Of a DNA stretch of 64,000 nucleotides, positions 53,410 to 60,732 are shown in pieces (position 1 is the first letter of the stretch; every line of letters begins with the position of its first letter). The notes beneath the pieces are model-generated. The model saw only the letters and a program-made list of their open reading frames with translations, did no database searches and was not told where the DNA came from. Origin of the DNA: DATIXJ01 sp035518715 (GTDB taxonomy: Bacteria; Bacteroidota; Ignavibacteria; UBA10030; SZUA-254); contig DATIXJ010000017.1 of assembly GCA_035518715.1 (NCBI GenBank), positions 13,885-77,884 on the forward strand, in the 5' to 3' direction. The translations under genes were made by a program, and so were the position numbers.

Positions 53410-54606
53410 TTACTTCTGGAGGACTTCTGCGCGTGCCATCAACTGCGTCTTGCGGGCTTCTGCGAGAATTGCCGATGCAGCGCGGGAAAGCACACCCTCG
53501 TATCCGAGCTTCGGTCGAATACGGGCCAGTTGGCTTCGGATCCAGTTGGCATGGGCCTGATCGTCAAGAATGCGCTCTGCCTCCGTTGCAAATCGGTCGG
53601 AGTTGACCCTGTCCTGGATCAATTCGGGTACCACACTCTGGTCGAGGAGAATATTCGGCATCGCGATGAACCGCGTTCTCAGAAGATATTTGCCGAGAAA
53701 GTATGTCACGGGCTTCACTCGGTATCCCACAACCATGGGAACGCCAAGCAGCGCAAGCTCAAGCGTTGCCGTGCCGGAAGAAAGGAGCGCCAGTCGTGAG
53801 TTTGCCAGGAGCGTATAGACATTCTGCGTGATGATCGTAACACGGTCTGTCATCCGCGCAGCTTGGATCTGTTGTTCCAGTACACTGAGCAGATGGGGTG
53901 CAGCAAGAGGAAGAATAATCTGGTATTGAGGGCGTTTTTCCAAAATCGTGCGTGCCGCACCGAGAAGGGAAGAGGTGAGCTGTTCGACTTCCTGAAAACG
54001 GCTCCCGGGCATAATTGCCAGGATTGGACGGTCCGGATCGAGACCGGAAGCAGTTGCTGCGGAATGAAAATCCGTCTCGGGTTTGACAATATCGAGCAGG
54101 GGGTGGCCGAACCACTGCACAGTTCCGCCTTCCCGCTGATAGATTTCTGATTCCGCCTGAAAAGCGGGAATGATCAGGTTTGCCCGGCTTGCTATGGCTC
54201 GTGCGCGCCATTCTCCCCAGAGCCAGACCTGCGGAGGAAAATAATAGACAAACGGAATACCCCTGTTCCCAAGAAACTTCGCGAGCATTCCGTTGAATCC
54301 TTCATTGTCGACCAGGACGGCAAGATCGGGAGGATCTTGAAGCACCAAATTATGGAGAGAGGACATGATCTTTCTCAGCGGATGCAGGTAGCGCAGTGAT
54401 TCCTGGAATCCGACACAGCCGAGATGGGAAGTCTGGATGCGAACATCGATGCCGGCTTCGCGCATCCGGTTTCCGCCTGAGCCGTATAATTCGATACCCG
54501 GATCCTGCGACCTGAGCGCCCTCGCAAGATATGCGGCCTGCCGATCCCCGGATACCTCGCCTGCCGCAATAAAAATTCTGGACGTTACACCTTCACGTTC
54601 GGTCAT
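53410..54606 (-). CDS. lpxB: Lipid-A-disaccharide synthase
   Basis: A 398-residue GT19 glycosyltransferase joining lipid X and UDP-diacyl-glucosamine to form the disaccharide backbone of lipid A. The N-terminal motif IFIAAGEVSGD (GEVSGD, 16-21), the VDNEGFNGMLAKFL segment, PGSRFQEVEQL and SSGTATLELALLGVPMVVGYR are characteristic, and length is normal. The start follows a palindrome at 54638-54664. lpxA, lpxC and lpxD are not in the window. Confidence 0.95.
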   Translation of the reverse strand: MTEREGVTSRIFIAAGEVSGDRQAAYLARALRSQDPGIELYGSGGNRMREAGIDVRIQTSHLGCVGFQESLRYLHPLRKIMSSLHNLVLQDPPDLAVLVDNEGFNGMLAKFLGNRGIPFVYYFPPQVWLWGEWRARAIASRANLIIPAFQAESEIYQREGGTVQWFGHPLLDIVKPETDFHSAATASGLDPDRPILAIMPGSRFQEVEQLTSSLLGAARTILEKRPQYQIILPLAAPHLLSVLEQQIQAARMTDRVTIITQNVYTLLANSRLALLSSGTATLELALLGVPMVVGYRVKPVTYFLGKYLLRTRFIAMPNILLDQSVVPELIQDRVNSDRFATEAERILDDQAHANWIRSQLARIRPKLGYEGVLSRAASAILAEARKTQLMARAEVLQK

Positions 54607-54637
54607 GGGATGATTTCCGGGAGTAAGAAAATATAGG

Positions 54638-54664
54638 GGACGGATACCCTTCCATGATCCGTCC
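54638..54664. repeat. Perfect 8-bp inverted repeat upstream of lpxB
   Basis: GGACGGAT (54638-54645) and ATCCGTCC (54657-54664) are separated by 11 bases, 32 bases upstream of the lpxB ATG. It could be an operator or a leader hairpin. Confidence 0.55.
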
Positions 54665-54933
54665 TGGGAAATGTTGCAGAATTTCGATGAGAAACGTGAT
54701 ATTGTCTCAATTCTGTTTGAATGATCGCCAGAGCTCTTTCAAAGTACACGATGACGTGATACGTCAAATGAAATGGTCTATAATATTGAAAAAATGGCGT
54801 AAAAGTCAAGCCAAAACAAAACCGACATTAATTTTGTTTAATCCTGAAACGACACCTTCCTTTCAGCGTTCTAAGAGGTGGAAAGTTCATCTTCGGTGGA
54901 TTTTTTCCATGATTTTTATTAATTTTGAGTCAC

Positions 54934-54948
54934 TGGTATGCATTTTGC
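54934..54948 (+). promoter_or_regulatory. Candidate sigma54 (-24/-12) promoter upstream of moxR
   Basis: TGGTATG-N4-TTGC (54934-54948) agrees with the TGGCACG-N4-TTGC consensus, with GG and GC spaced 12 apart. It lies about 160 bases before moxR. No enhancer-binding-protein site was identified. Confidence 0.35.
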
Positions 54949-55042
54949 CCATCGAAACAGGATTCTGCGTTTGGATTGTTGGTGAAGAGAACCGGACCTC
55001 CTGTCTGAACCGAATTCATCGATTTTGAATCTGATTGAACTT

Positions 55043-55057
55043 CTCCGCAATGCGGAG
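55043..55057 (+). promoter_or_regulatory. Short hairpin overlapping the leader ORF ribosome site
   Basis: CTCCGCA (55043-55049) and TGCGGAG (55051-55057) form a near-perfect palindrome. The right arm includes GGAG of the GGAGGAG sequence preceding the ATG at 55061. Folding would hide that ribosome site. Confidence 0.4.
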
Positions 55058-55060
55058 GAG

Positions 55061-55114
55061 ATGAACAGTATTGTCATATCAACTCCATCTCACAATTTAT
55101 CGAAAGACGTATGA
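55061..55114 (+). CDS. 17-residue leader ORF coupled to moxR
   Basis: ATG at 55061 directly follows GGAGGAG. It encodes MNSIVISTPSHNLSKDV and ends with TGA (55112-55114), which overlaps the moxR ATG (55111-55113) in an ATGA arrangement. moxR has no clear ribosome site of its own, so translation of this ORF could deliver ribosomes to moxR. No known leader-peptide family is recognised. Confidence 0.4.
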   Translation: MNSIVISTPSHNLSKDV

Positions 55115-56097
55115 CGGATATTAAATCGCTCAACGAGAAAATTCAGCGCGAAAGCGCATTTGTTGATCTTCTCCAGATGGAAGTCAGCAAAGCGATCGTG
55201 GGTCAGAAGTACATGATTGAACGGCTTCTGATCGGTCTCTTGTCAAACGGGCATGTTCTCCTGGAAGGTGTTCCCGGCCTGGCAAAGACGCTCTCCATCA
55301 AATCGCTGGCAGCGGCAATACACGCGAAATTTCAGCGGATTCAGTTTACGCCTGATCTCCTTCCCGCTGATGTGATCGGAACGATGATCTACAACCAGAA
55401 GAACAACGAATTCTCTGTCCGTAAGGGACCGATCTTTGCGAACTTCATCCTTGCCGACGAGATCAACCGTGCCCCGGCGAAAGTGCAGAGCGCCTTGCTT
55501 GAAGCGATGCAGGAGCGGCAGGTAACGATCGGGGAGCAGACTTTCCGTCTCGACGAGCCGTTTCTTGTGCTTGCGACGGAAAACCCGATCGAGCAGGAGG
55601 GAACGTATCCTCTCCCCGAAGCGCAGGTGGACCGGTTCATGCTCAAGATTGTGATCGGCTATCCCCAGCGTGAAGAGGAGCGCATCATCATGCGGCAGAA
55701 TATCGCATCCGCTGTTCCGGAGATCAAGCCGGTGGTTGCACCGGCAGACATCCTGCGCGGACGTGCGCTCCTGCAGGAAGTGTATATGGATGAGAAAATC
55801 GAGCGCTACATTCTCGACATTGTGTTCGCAACGCGCCAGCCGAAAGATTTCAAGCTGGACAAACTGACTTCGCTGATTCAATACGGCGGCTCTCCGCGTG
55901 CATCAATTAATCTGGCGCTGGCGGCAAAAGCGTTTGCCTTCATCAAGAGGCGCGGATATGTCATCCCCGAGGATGTGCGGGCGATTTGTCACGACGTTCT
56001 CCGCCATCGCATCGCCGTGACGTATGAAGCCGAAGCCGAAAATGTCACCTCGGAACAGATCGTCGATGAAATTCTCAATACCGTCGAGGTGCCGTAA
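55111..56097 (+). CDS. moxR: MoxR-family AAA+ ATPase
   Basis: A 328-residue AAA+ protein thought to act as a chaperone that matures protein complexes containing VWA domains. Walker A is GVPGLAKT (53-60) and Walker B is ILADEINRAP (D116-E117). The sensor region ATENPIEQEGTYPLPEAQVDRF and the C-terminal lid are standard for the MoxR proper subgroup. It heads the Bat operon, 9 bases before the DUF58 gene, the canonical arrangement. Confidence 0.94.
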   Translation: MTDIKSLNEKIQRESAFVDLLQMEVSKAIVGQKYMIERLLIGLLSNGHVLLEGVPGLAKTLSIKSLAAAIHAKFQRIQFTPDLLPADVIGTMIYNQKNNEFSVRKGPIFANFILADEINRAPAKVQSALLEAMQERQVTIGEQTFRLDEPFLVLATENPIEQEGTYPLPEAQVDRFMLKIVIGYPQREEERIIMRQNIASAVPEIKPVVAPADILRGRALLQEVYMDEKIERYILDIVFATRQPKDFKLDKLTSLIQYGGSPRASINLALAAKAFAFIKRRGYVIPEDVRAICHDVLRHRIAVTYEAEAENVTSEQIVDEILNTVEVP

Positions 56098-56106
56098 GAC
56101 AAACTC

Positions 56107-56982
56107 ATGGAAACTGCCGAACTTCTCAAAAAAGTCAGGGCGATCGAGATCCGCACGAAGGGTCTGGTCCATCAGATCTTTTCGGGGGAATATCACAGCG
56201 TCTTCAAAGGTCGCGGTATGGCATTCAGCGAGGTCCGTGAATATCAGTTCGGGGATGATATCCGTCTGATCGACTGGAACGTATCCGCACGTTTCAATCA
56301 TCCGTTCGTAAAAGTGTTTGAAGAAGAACGCGAACTGACCGTGATGCTTGTGGTGGATGTGAGCGGATCGGGCGAGTTTGGTACGGTGCACCAGATGAAG
56401 AAAGAAGTTGCCGCGGAATTGTGTGCAGTGCTTGCCTTCTCGGCGATCCAGAACAACGACAAGGTGGGAGTGATTTTTTTCAGCGATGTGGTGGAGCTCT
56501 TCATCCCTCCGAAGAAGGGAAGAACGCACATTCTCCGAATCGTGCGTGAGCTGATCGACTTTCAGCCGAAGAAGCGCGGAACAGAGATCGCGGAAGGCCT
56601 GCGGTACCTGACGAGCGCGATCAAGAAGCGAAGCATCGCGTTCCTGATCTCGGATTTCCTGGGCGGGGGCTACGAAGATGCATTGAAAATTGCCTCCCGG
56701 AAGCATGATCTTGTGGCGATCCGGCTCTTTGATCCGCGCGAGACCGAGCTCGTTCCCGCTGGGCTTGTCCGCGTACGGGATGCGGAATCCGGTGAAGCCC
56801 TCTGGATCGATACCACGGATCCCCGTGTGAGACGCTCCTACGCGGGCTGGTGGAAGGAACAAAGCAGCGATCGGGAACGCCTTTTCCGGAGAAGCGGCGT
56901 GGATGCTGTCGACATCCGGATCGATCGGTCCTATATCAATCCGCTGATTGCTTTTTTCAAAGGACGTGAACGGCGGTGGTAA
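56107..56982 (+). CDS. DUF58-domain protein
   Basis: A 291-residue cytoplasmic protein with the DUF58 hallmark FSGEYHSVFKGRGMAFSEVREYQFGDDIR..DWNVSARFNHPFVKVFEEERE, seen here in parts. A VWA-like segment follows, starting VVDVSGSGEFG, where the MIDAS-type D-x-S-x-S is only partly kept. In many genomes it is fixed between moxR and the Bat VWA genes and is a likely MoxR client. The molecular role is unknown. Confidence 0.9.
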   Translation: METAELLKKVRAIEIRTKGLVHQIFSGEYHSVFKGRGMAFSEVREYQFGDDIRLIDWNVSARFNHPFVKVFEEERELTVMLVVDVSGSGEFGTVHQMKKEVAAELCAVLAFSAIQNNDKVGVIFFSDVVELFIPPKKGRTHILRIVRELIDFQPKKRGTEIAEGLRYLTSAIKKRSIAFLISDFLGGGYEDALKIASRKHDLVAIRLFDPRETELVPAGLVRVRDAESGEALWIDTTDPRVRRSYAGWWKEQSSDRERLFRRSGVDAVDIRIDRSYINPLIAFFKGRERRW

Positions 56983-56987
56983 ATTTC

Positions 56988-57971
56988 ATGTCTCACATAT
57001 ATTCTGCAGCTCGCCGTCTGCGTCTTCCCGGACTGCTCCTCATCGCCGTTGTTCTGCATTCCATCCGGCTCGATGCACAGGACGTGAGCGCTGTGGCGAG
57101 CGTCGATTCCAACCACATTCTCATAGGCGACTGGCTTCAGCTTCATCTCGATGTGCGTCATTCCAAAGAATTCGCGGTGCGTTTCCCTTTGCTGCCGGAT
57201 TCTCTGAACGGCATACAGGTCGTTAGAAGAAATTCTCCCGTGATCACGCAATCGGGGGATTCGGTCTCCGAATCGGCTTCGTTCATCATCACCGCGTTTG
57301 ATTCCGGAATGCATATCATCCCACCCCTGCCGGTGGAATATTCTCGGGCGGGCGATACTTCCAAAAAGTATGTCCAAACTCTTCCGATCGTTTTCACAGT
57401 GGCCGGAATTGCCGTCGACACGTCCAAAGCGATCAAAGATATCAAATCCCCGATGTCTGTCGGGATTACATTTGCTGAACTTCTCCCGTATCTTATCGGA
57501 CTCATTGTCGTTGCAGGTTTGGTCTGGCTCATCTGGTACATCATGAAGAAGCGAGCGCGGGGAGAACCGCTCATTCCGGAAGAACCGCCGCGTCCTTCTG
57601 GCGAAGTTGCCCTCGAAGAACTCCTTGCGCTGGAGGGAGAACGGATGTGGCAGCGGGGATTGGTGAAGGAATATTACTCCCGGCTTACGGATATCGTTCG
57701 TCTCTACATCGAGAGGCGTTTCGCAGTGCTGGCAATGGAGTCGACATCGGATGAAATTCTGGCTGCCGAGCGCATTCGCGGGCTGGAAAACGGCGTGAGA
57801 GATCTGCTGCGCGATGTGTTGCTTCGTGCCGATCTTGTGAAGTTTGCGAAATTTCAACCCCTCCCGCAGGAAAATGAATCGAGTCTTGCCAGTTCACGAG
57901 CATTTGTTGAAGCTACCCAACTGGTCGATGAACAGCCAAAACCACAGCCCGTTGTCGAGGTGAACGCATGA
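56988..57971 (+). CDS. Bat-operon membrane protein (DUF4381/BatD-like)
   Basis: About 327 residues from ATG 56988 (GTG 56976 also possible but overlaps the DUF58 stop). A signal sequence (LLLIAVVLHSIRLDAQD) precedes a beta-rich domain of about 120 residues with SVDSNHILIGDWLQLHLDV. A transmembrane helix (LPYLIGLIVVAGLVWLIWYIM) and a cytoplasmic helical tail with YYSRLTDIVRLYIERRF and DLVKFAKFQP follow. This matches the protein found between DUF58 and BatA in Bacteroidota operons. It overlaps batA by 4 bases. Confidence 0.82.
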   Translation: MSHIYSAARRLRLPGLLLIAVVLHSIRLDAQDVSAVASVDSNHILIGDWLQLHLDVRHSKEFAVRFPLLPDSLNGIQVVRRNSPVITQSGDSVSESASFIITAFDSGMHIIPPLPVEYSRAGDTSKKYVQTLPIVFTVAGIAVDTSKAIKDIKSPMSVGITFAELLPYLIGLIVVAGLVWLIWYIMKKRARGEPLIPEEPPRPSGEVALEELLALEGERMWQRGLVKEYYSRLTDIVRLYIERRFAVLAMESTSDEILAAERIRGLENGVRDLLRDVLLRADLVKFAKFQPLPQENESSLASSRAFVEATQLVDEQPKPQPVVEVNA

Positions 57972-58960
57972 TGGGTGTGACATTTGCAAACCCGGAGTTC
58001 TTTATCCTCCTGATCTGCGTTCCGGTCTTCATCTACTGGTATTGGAAGAGAAATGCGGCACAAATCGTGGAACTGCAGGTACCGACCGTTCAGGTCTTCC
58101 ATTCGATCCCGCGGTCCTGGCGCCAGCGGTTCCGCCATCTGCTCTTTGTCTTCCGGCTGTTGGCATTTATTCTGCTGACTGTTGCCCTGGCGAGACCCCA
58201 ATCAACTTCAAAAGGCGAAAACGTCAACACTGAGGGGATCGATATTGTCCTGGCGACGGATATTTCCGGGAGCATGCTGGCGGAAGACTTCAAACCAAAC
58301 AGAATTGAAGCGGCAAAACGAGTTGCCACCGAATTTATCGACGGCAGGCCGAACGATCGGATTGGTCTCGTAATCTTTTCCGGGGAGAGCTTCACGCAAT
58401 GCCCGCTGACACTCGATCACTCGGTGGTGAAGACACTCCTCTCGCAGGTCCATAGCGGTATGATCGAAGACGGTACCGCAATCGGCATGGGACTCGCGAC
58501 AGCGATCAACCGCCTGCAGGAAAGCAAGGCGAAGAGCCGCGTCATCATCCTCCTGACCGACGGTGTTAACAATATGGGATCCATCGATCCGCTGACAGCG
58601 GCCGGCATTGCGCAGACGTTCGGCATCCGTGTGTATACGATCGGTGTCGGCGCAATGGGAATGGCGCCGTATCCGGTCCAGACGCCGTTTGGCATACAGT
58701 ACCAGAATATTCCGGCGGAGATTGATGAGGCGCTCCTGCAGAAAATAGCGGATCAAACAGGTGGGAAATATTTCCGGGCAACCGATAATCGTACGTTGAA
58801 AACGATCTACGATGAAATCGACCGGCTTGAAAAAACCAAGATCCAGGTGACACAATTTCAGAATCATAAGGAGGAATATTATGGTGCTGCGATGTTCGCA
58901 GGGTTTTTCCTCCTCCTGGAAGTTGCCCTTGCGCAGACGCTCTTCAGGAAGATACCATGA
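57968..58960 (+). CDS. batA: Aerotolerance protein BatA (VWA domain)
   Basis: A 330-residue inner-membrane VWA protein. Two N-terminal transmembrane helices (FFILLICVPVFIYWYW and LLFVFRLLAFILLTVALA) are followed by a von Willebrand A domain with intact metal site DISGSM (98-103), SGESFTQCPLT and LTDGVNNMG. A C-terminal helix (AMFAGFFLLLEVALAQ) is also present. In Bacteroides, Bat genes affect oxygen tolerance. It is the first of two tandem VWA genes and overlaps both neighbours by 4 bases. Confidence 0.92.
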   Translation: MMGVTFANPEFFILLICVPVFIYWYWKRNAAQIVELQVPTVQVFHSIPRSWRQRFRHLLFVFRLLAFILLTVALARPQSTSKGENVNTEGIDIVLATDISGSMLAEDFKPNRIEAAKRVATEFIDGRPNDRIGLVIFSGESFTQCPLTLDHSVVKTLLSQVHSGMIEDGTAIGMGLATAINRLQESKAKSRVIILLTDGVNNMGSIDPLTAAGIAQTFGIRVYTIGVGAMGMAPYPVQTPFGIQYQNIPAEIDEALLQKIADQTGGKYFRATDNRTLKTIYDEIDRLEKTKIQVTQFQNHKEEYYGAAMFAGFFLLLEVALAQTLFRKIP

Positions 58961-60000
58961 ACATGGTTCGTTTTGCACATAGCGAGTATCTTTATGCTTT
59001 TGCTCTTCTTCCCGTGCTTGTCGCCATTTTCTGGTGGGCGTTAGTTCAACGGCGCCGGCGCCTGGCGGCATTCGGAAATCCGTCACTTCTCGACCGCCTG
59101 ATGACCTCCGCGGGAAAATACAAGAGGTCCGTGAAGTTCTTCCTCCTGCTTGCTGCATTCGCGTTCCTCGTTCTGGGAATTGCAAACCCTCAGATCGGAA
59201 CAAAGCTGGAAGAAGTGAAACGCCAGGGTGTCGATATCATGATCTGTCTCGACGTGTCCACAAGCATGAAGGCGGAAGATATCAAGCCGAGCCGGCTGGA
59301 AAGCGCCAAGCAGGAAATCTCGCGCATGCTCGATCAGCTGCAGAACGACAGGATCGGTATCGTCGTTTTTGCCGGAGAGAGTTACGTGCAGCTTCCTCTG
59401 ACCACGGATTACTCCGCCGCACGGCTGATCCTGAGCGCGATCGATGTTGATGTCGTCCCCGTGCAGGGGACGGCAATTGGTTCGGCACTGCGCCTCGCGA
59501 TGAAATCCTTCGAAGAAGGAGAACGGAAACACAAAGTGATCATTCTCATCACCGATGGGGAGAACCATGAGGATGATGCGGTCGCTGCCGCGAAGGAAGC
59601 TGCGGCATCGGGAATCGTAATTCATACAATCGGTATGGGCTCGCCCGAAGGTGCTCCGATTCCTGTGTACCAGAACGGTGTCCAGGTCGGGTATAAGAAA
59701 GACCGGGAGGGGACCGTCGTGATCACAAAACTCGACGAACAGGCACTTCGGGAAATTGCCGAAGCGGGATCCGGGACGTTCGTGCGGGCGACGAATCAGC
59801 AGAATGAGCTCGATGTCGTCTTTAAGGCGGTGCAGGGAATGGAAAAGAAGGAAATCGGTGCGCGGGTTGTTTCAGATTATGAGGACCGTTTTCAGTACGC
59901 GCTCGTGCCGGCCGTCTTTCTGCTCCTCGTGGAATTCTTCATTTCGGAGCGGCAGAATAAATGGCTTGCCCGCTGGAATCTCTTCAAGGAGAAAGCATGA
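58957..60000 (+). CDS. batB: Aerotolerance protein BatB (VWA domain)
   Basis: A 347-residue paralogue of BatA. N-terminal helices (YAFALLPVLVAIFWWALV and FFLLLAAFAFLVLGIA) precede a VWA domain with metal-site DVSTSM (99-104), AGESYVQLPLTTDYSAA and ILITDGENHEDD. A helix near the end (YALVPAVFLLLVEFFI) anchors the C-terminus. The region around YQNGVQVGYKKDREG is typical of BatB rather than BatA. The start and stop overlap batA and batC by 4 bases each. Confidence 0.92.
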   Translation: MNMVRFAHSEYLYAFALLPVLVAIFWWALVQRRRRLAAFGNPSLLDRLMTSAGKYKRSVKFFLLLAAFAFLVLGIANPQIGTKLEEVKRQGVDIMICLDVSTSMKAEDIKPSRLESAKQEISRMLDQLQNDRIGIVVFAGESYVQLPLTTDYSAARLILSAIDVDVVPVQGTAIGSALRLAMKSFEEGERKHKVIILITDGENHEDDAVAAAKEAAASGIVIHTIGMGSPEGAPIPVYQNGVQVGYKKDREGTVVITKLDEQALREIAEAGSGTFVRATNQQNELDVVFKAVQGMEKKEIGARVVSDYEDRFQYALVPAVFLLLVEFFISERQNKWLARWNLFKEKA

Positions 60001-60698
60001 AATTCGTGATTGTCTCGCTGCTGATGTTCGGGGGAACCTGTCTGCTGTTCGGTCAGTCGGACCGAACGCTCGTGCGCGAGGGCAATTCCCTCTACAAACA
60101 GGATAAGTACTCGGACGCGGAGACGAAATACCGCAAAGCGCTTGAGAAAAATAAGGACATGAAACAGGGGACGTTTAATTTGGGTGACGCACTCTATAAA
60201 GAGGGACGGTATGATGAAGCTGCGGAACAGTATCGGATTGCCGAGGGGAAGCAGACTGACGCCGCGGACAAAGCACAGGCATTGCACAATCTGGGAAACT
60301 CACTCCTCCAGGGAAAGAAAATTCCTGAAAGTATCGCCGCATACGAATCTGCGCTCAAGCTGAATCCCAGCGATCTGGATACGAAATACAATCTCGAGTA
60401 TGCTCAGGCACTTCTGAAACAACAGCAGCAACAGCAGAATCAGAAAAACCAGAATAAGGATAAGAAGGACCAGAAGGATCAACAAAAACAAAACCAGCAG
60501 AACCAGAACGACCAGCAGAAGCAGGACCAGAAGAAACAGCAGCAGCAGGATCAGGCGCAGGCACAGCAGAAGAAGCAACAGATCTCAAAGCAGGATGCGG
60601 AACGTATTCTCCAGGCGCTGAATAACCAGGAAAAGGACGTCCAGAAAAAATTGCTGAAGCGCGCGCCGGCCCGTGTTCAGGTCGATAAAGATTGGTAA
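59997..60698 (+). CDS. batC: Aerotolerance protein BatC (TPR, Q-rich tail)
   Basis: A 233-residue protein starting at ATG 59997, which overlaps the batB stop. A signal peptide (FVIVSLLMFGGTCLLFGQ) is followed by about three tetratricopeptide repeats (NSLYKQDKYSDAETKYRKAL, ALYKEGRYDEAAEQYRIAEG and similar). A long low-complexity region of glutamine, lysine, asparagine and aspartate comes next (about residues 140-200). The end (ISKQDAERILQALNNQEKDVQKK) is the conserved C-terminal motif of BatC. Confidence 0.92.
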   Translation: MKFVIVSLLMFGGTCLLFGQSDRTLVREGNSLYKQDKYSDAETKYRKALEKNKDMKQGTFNLGDALYKEGRYDEAAEQYRIAEGKQTDAADKAQALHNLGNSLLQGKKIPESIAAYESALKLNPSDLDTKYNLEYAQALLKQQQQQQNQKNQNKDKKDQKDQQKQNQQNQNDQQKQDQKKQQQQDQAQAQQKKQQISKQDAERILQALNNQEKDVQKKLLKRAPARVQVDKDW

Positions 60699-60732
60699 GA
60701 TCAGGGATGATGAGTATATTGACTTTACGGTA

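Larger units (their letters stand above)
54607..55110. other. Divergent AT-rich intergenic region between lpxB and moxR
   Basis: 504 bases with several small signals listed separately: an inverted repeat beside lpxB, a sigma54-like element, a short hairpin and a 17-codon ORF before moxR. The 54760-54930 part is AT-rich without a clear element. A plus-strand open frame of about 120 codons here has no ribosome site or family features and is not called a gene. Confidence 0.6.

Noticed and set aside
54654..55028. Plus-strand open frame of 124 codons before moxR
   Set aside because: AT-rich non-coding composition, no ribosome site, no family features, and it overlaps promoter-like elements.
58208..59203. 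331-codon open frame antisense to batA/batB
   Set aside because: The opposite strand carries two intact VWA genes with all motifs; no independent support.
60420..60600. Repeat-like CAG/AAG-rich DNA suggesting a tandem array or CRISPR
   Set aside because: It encodes the Q/K/N-rich tail of BatC; units are irregular and there are no spacers.
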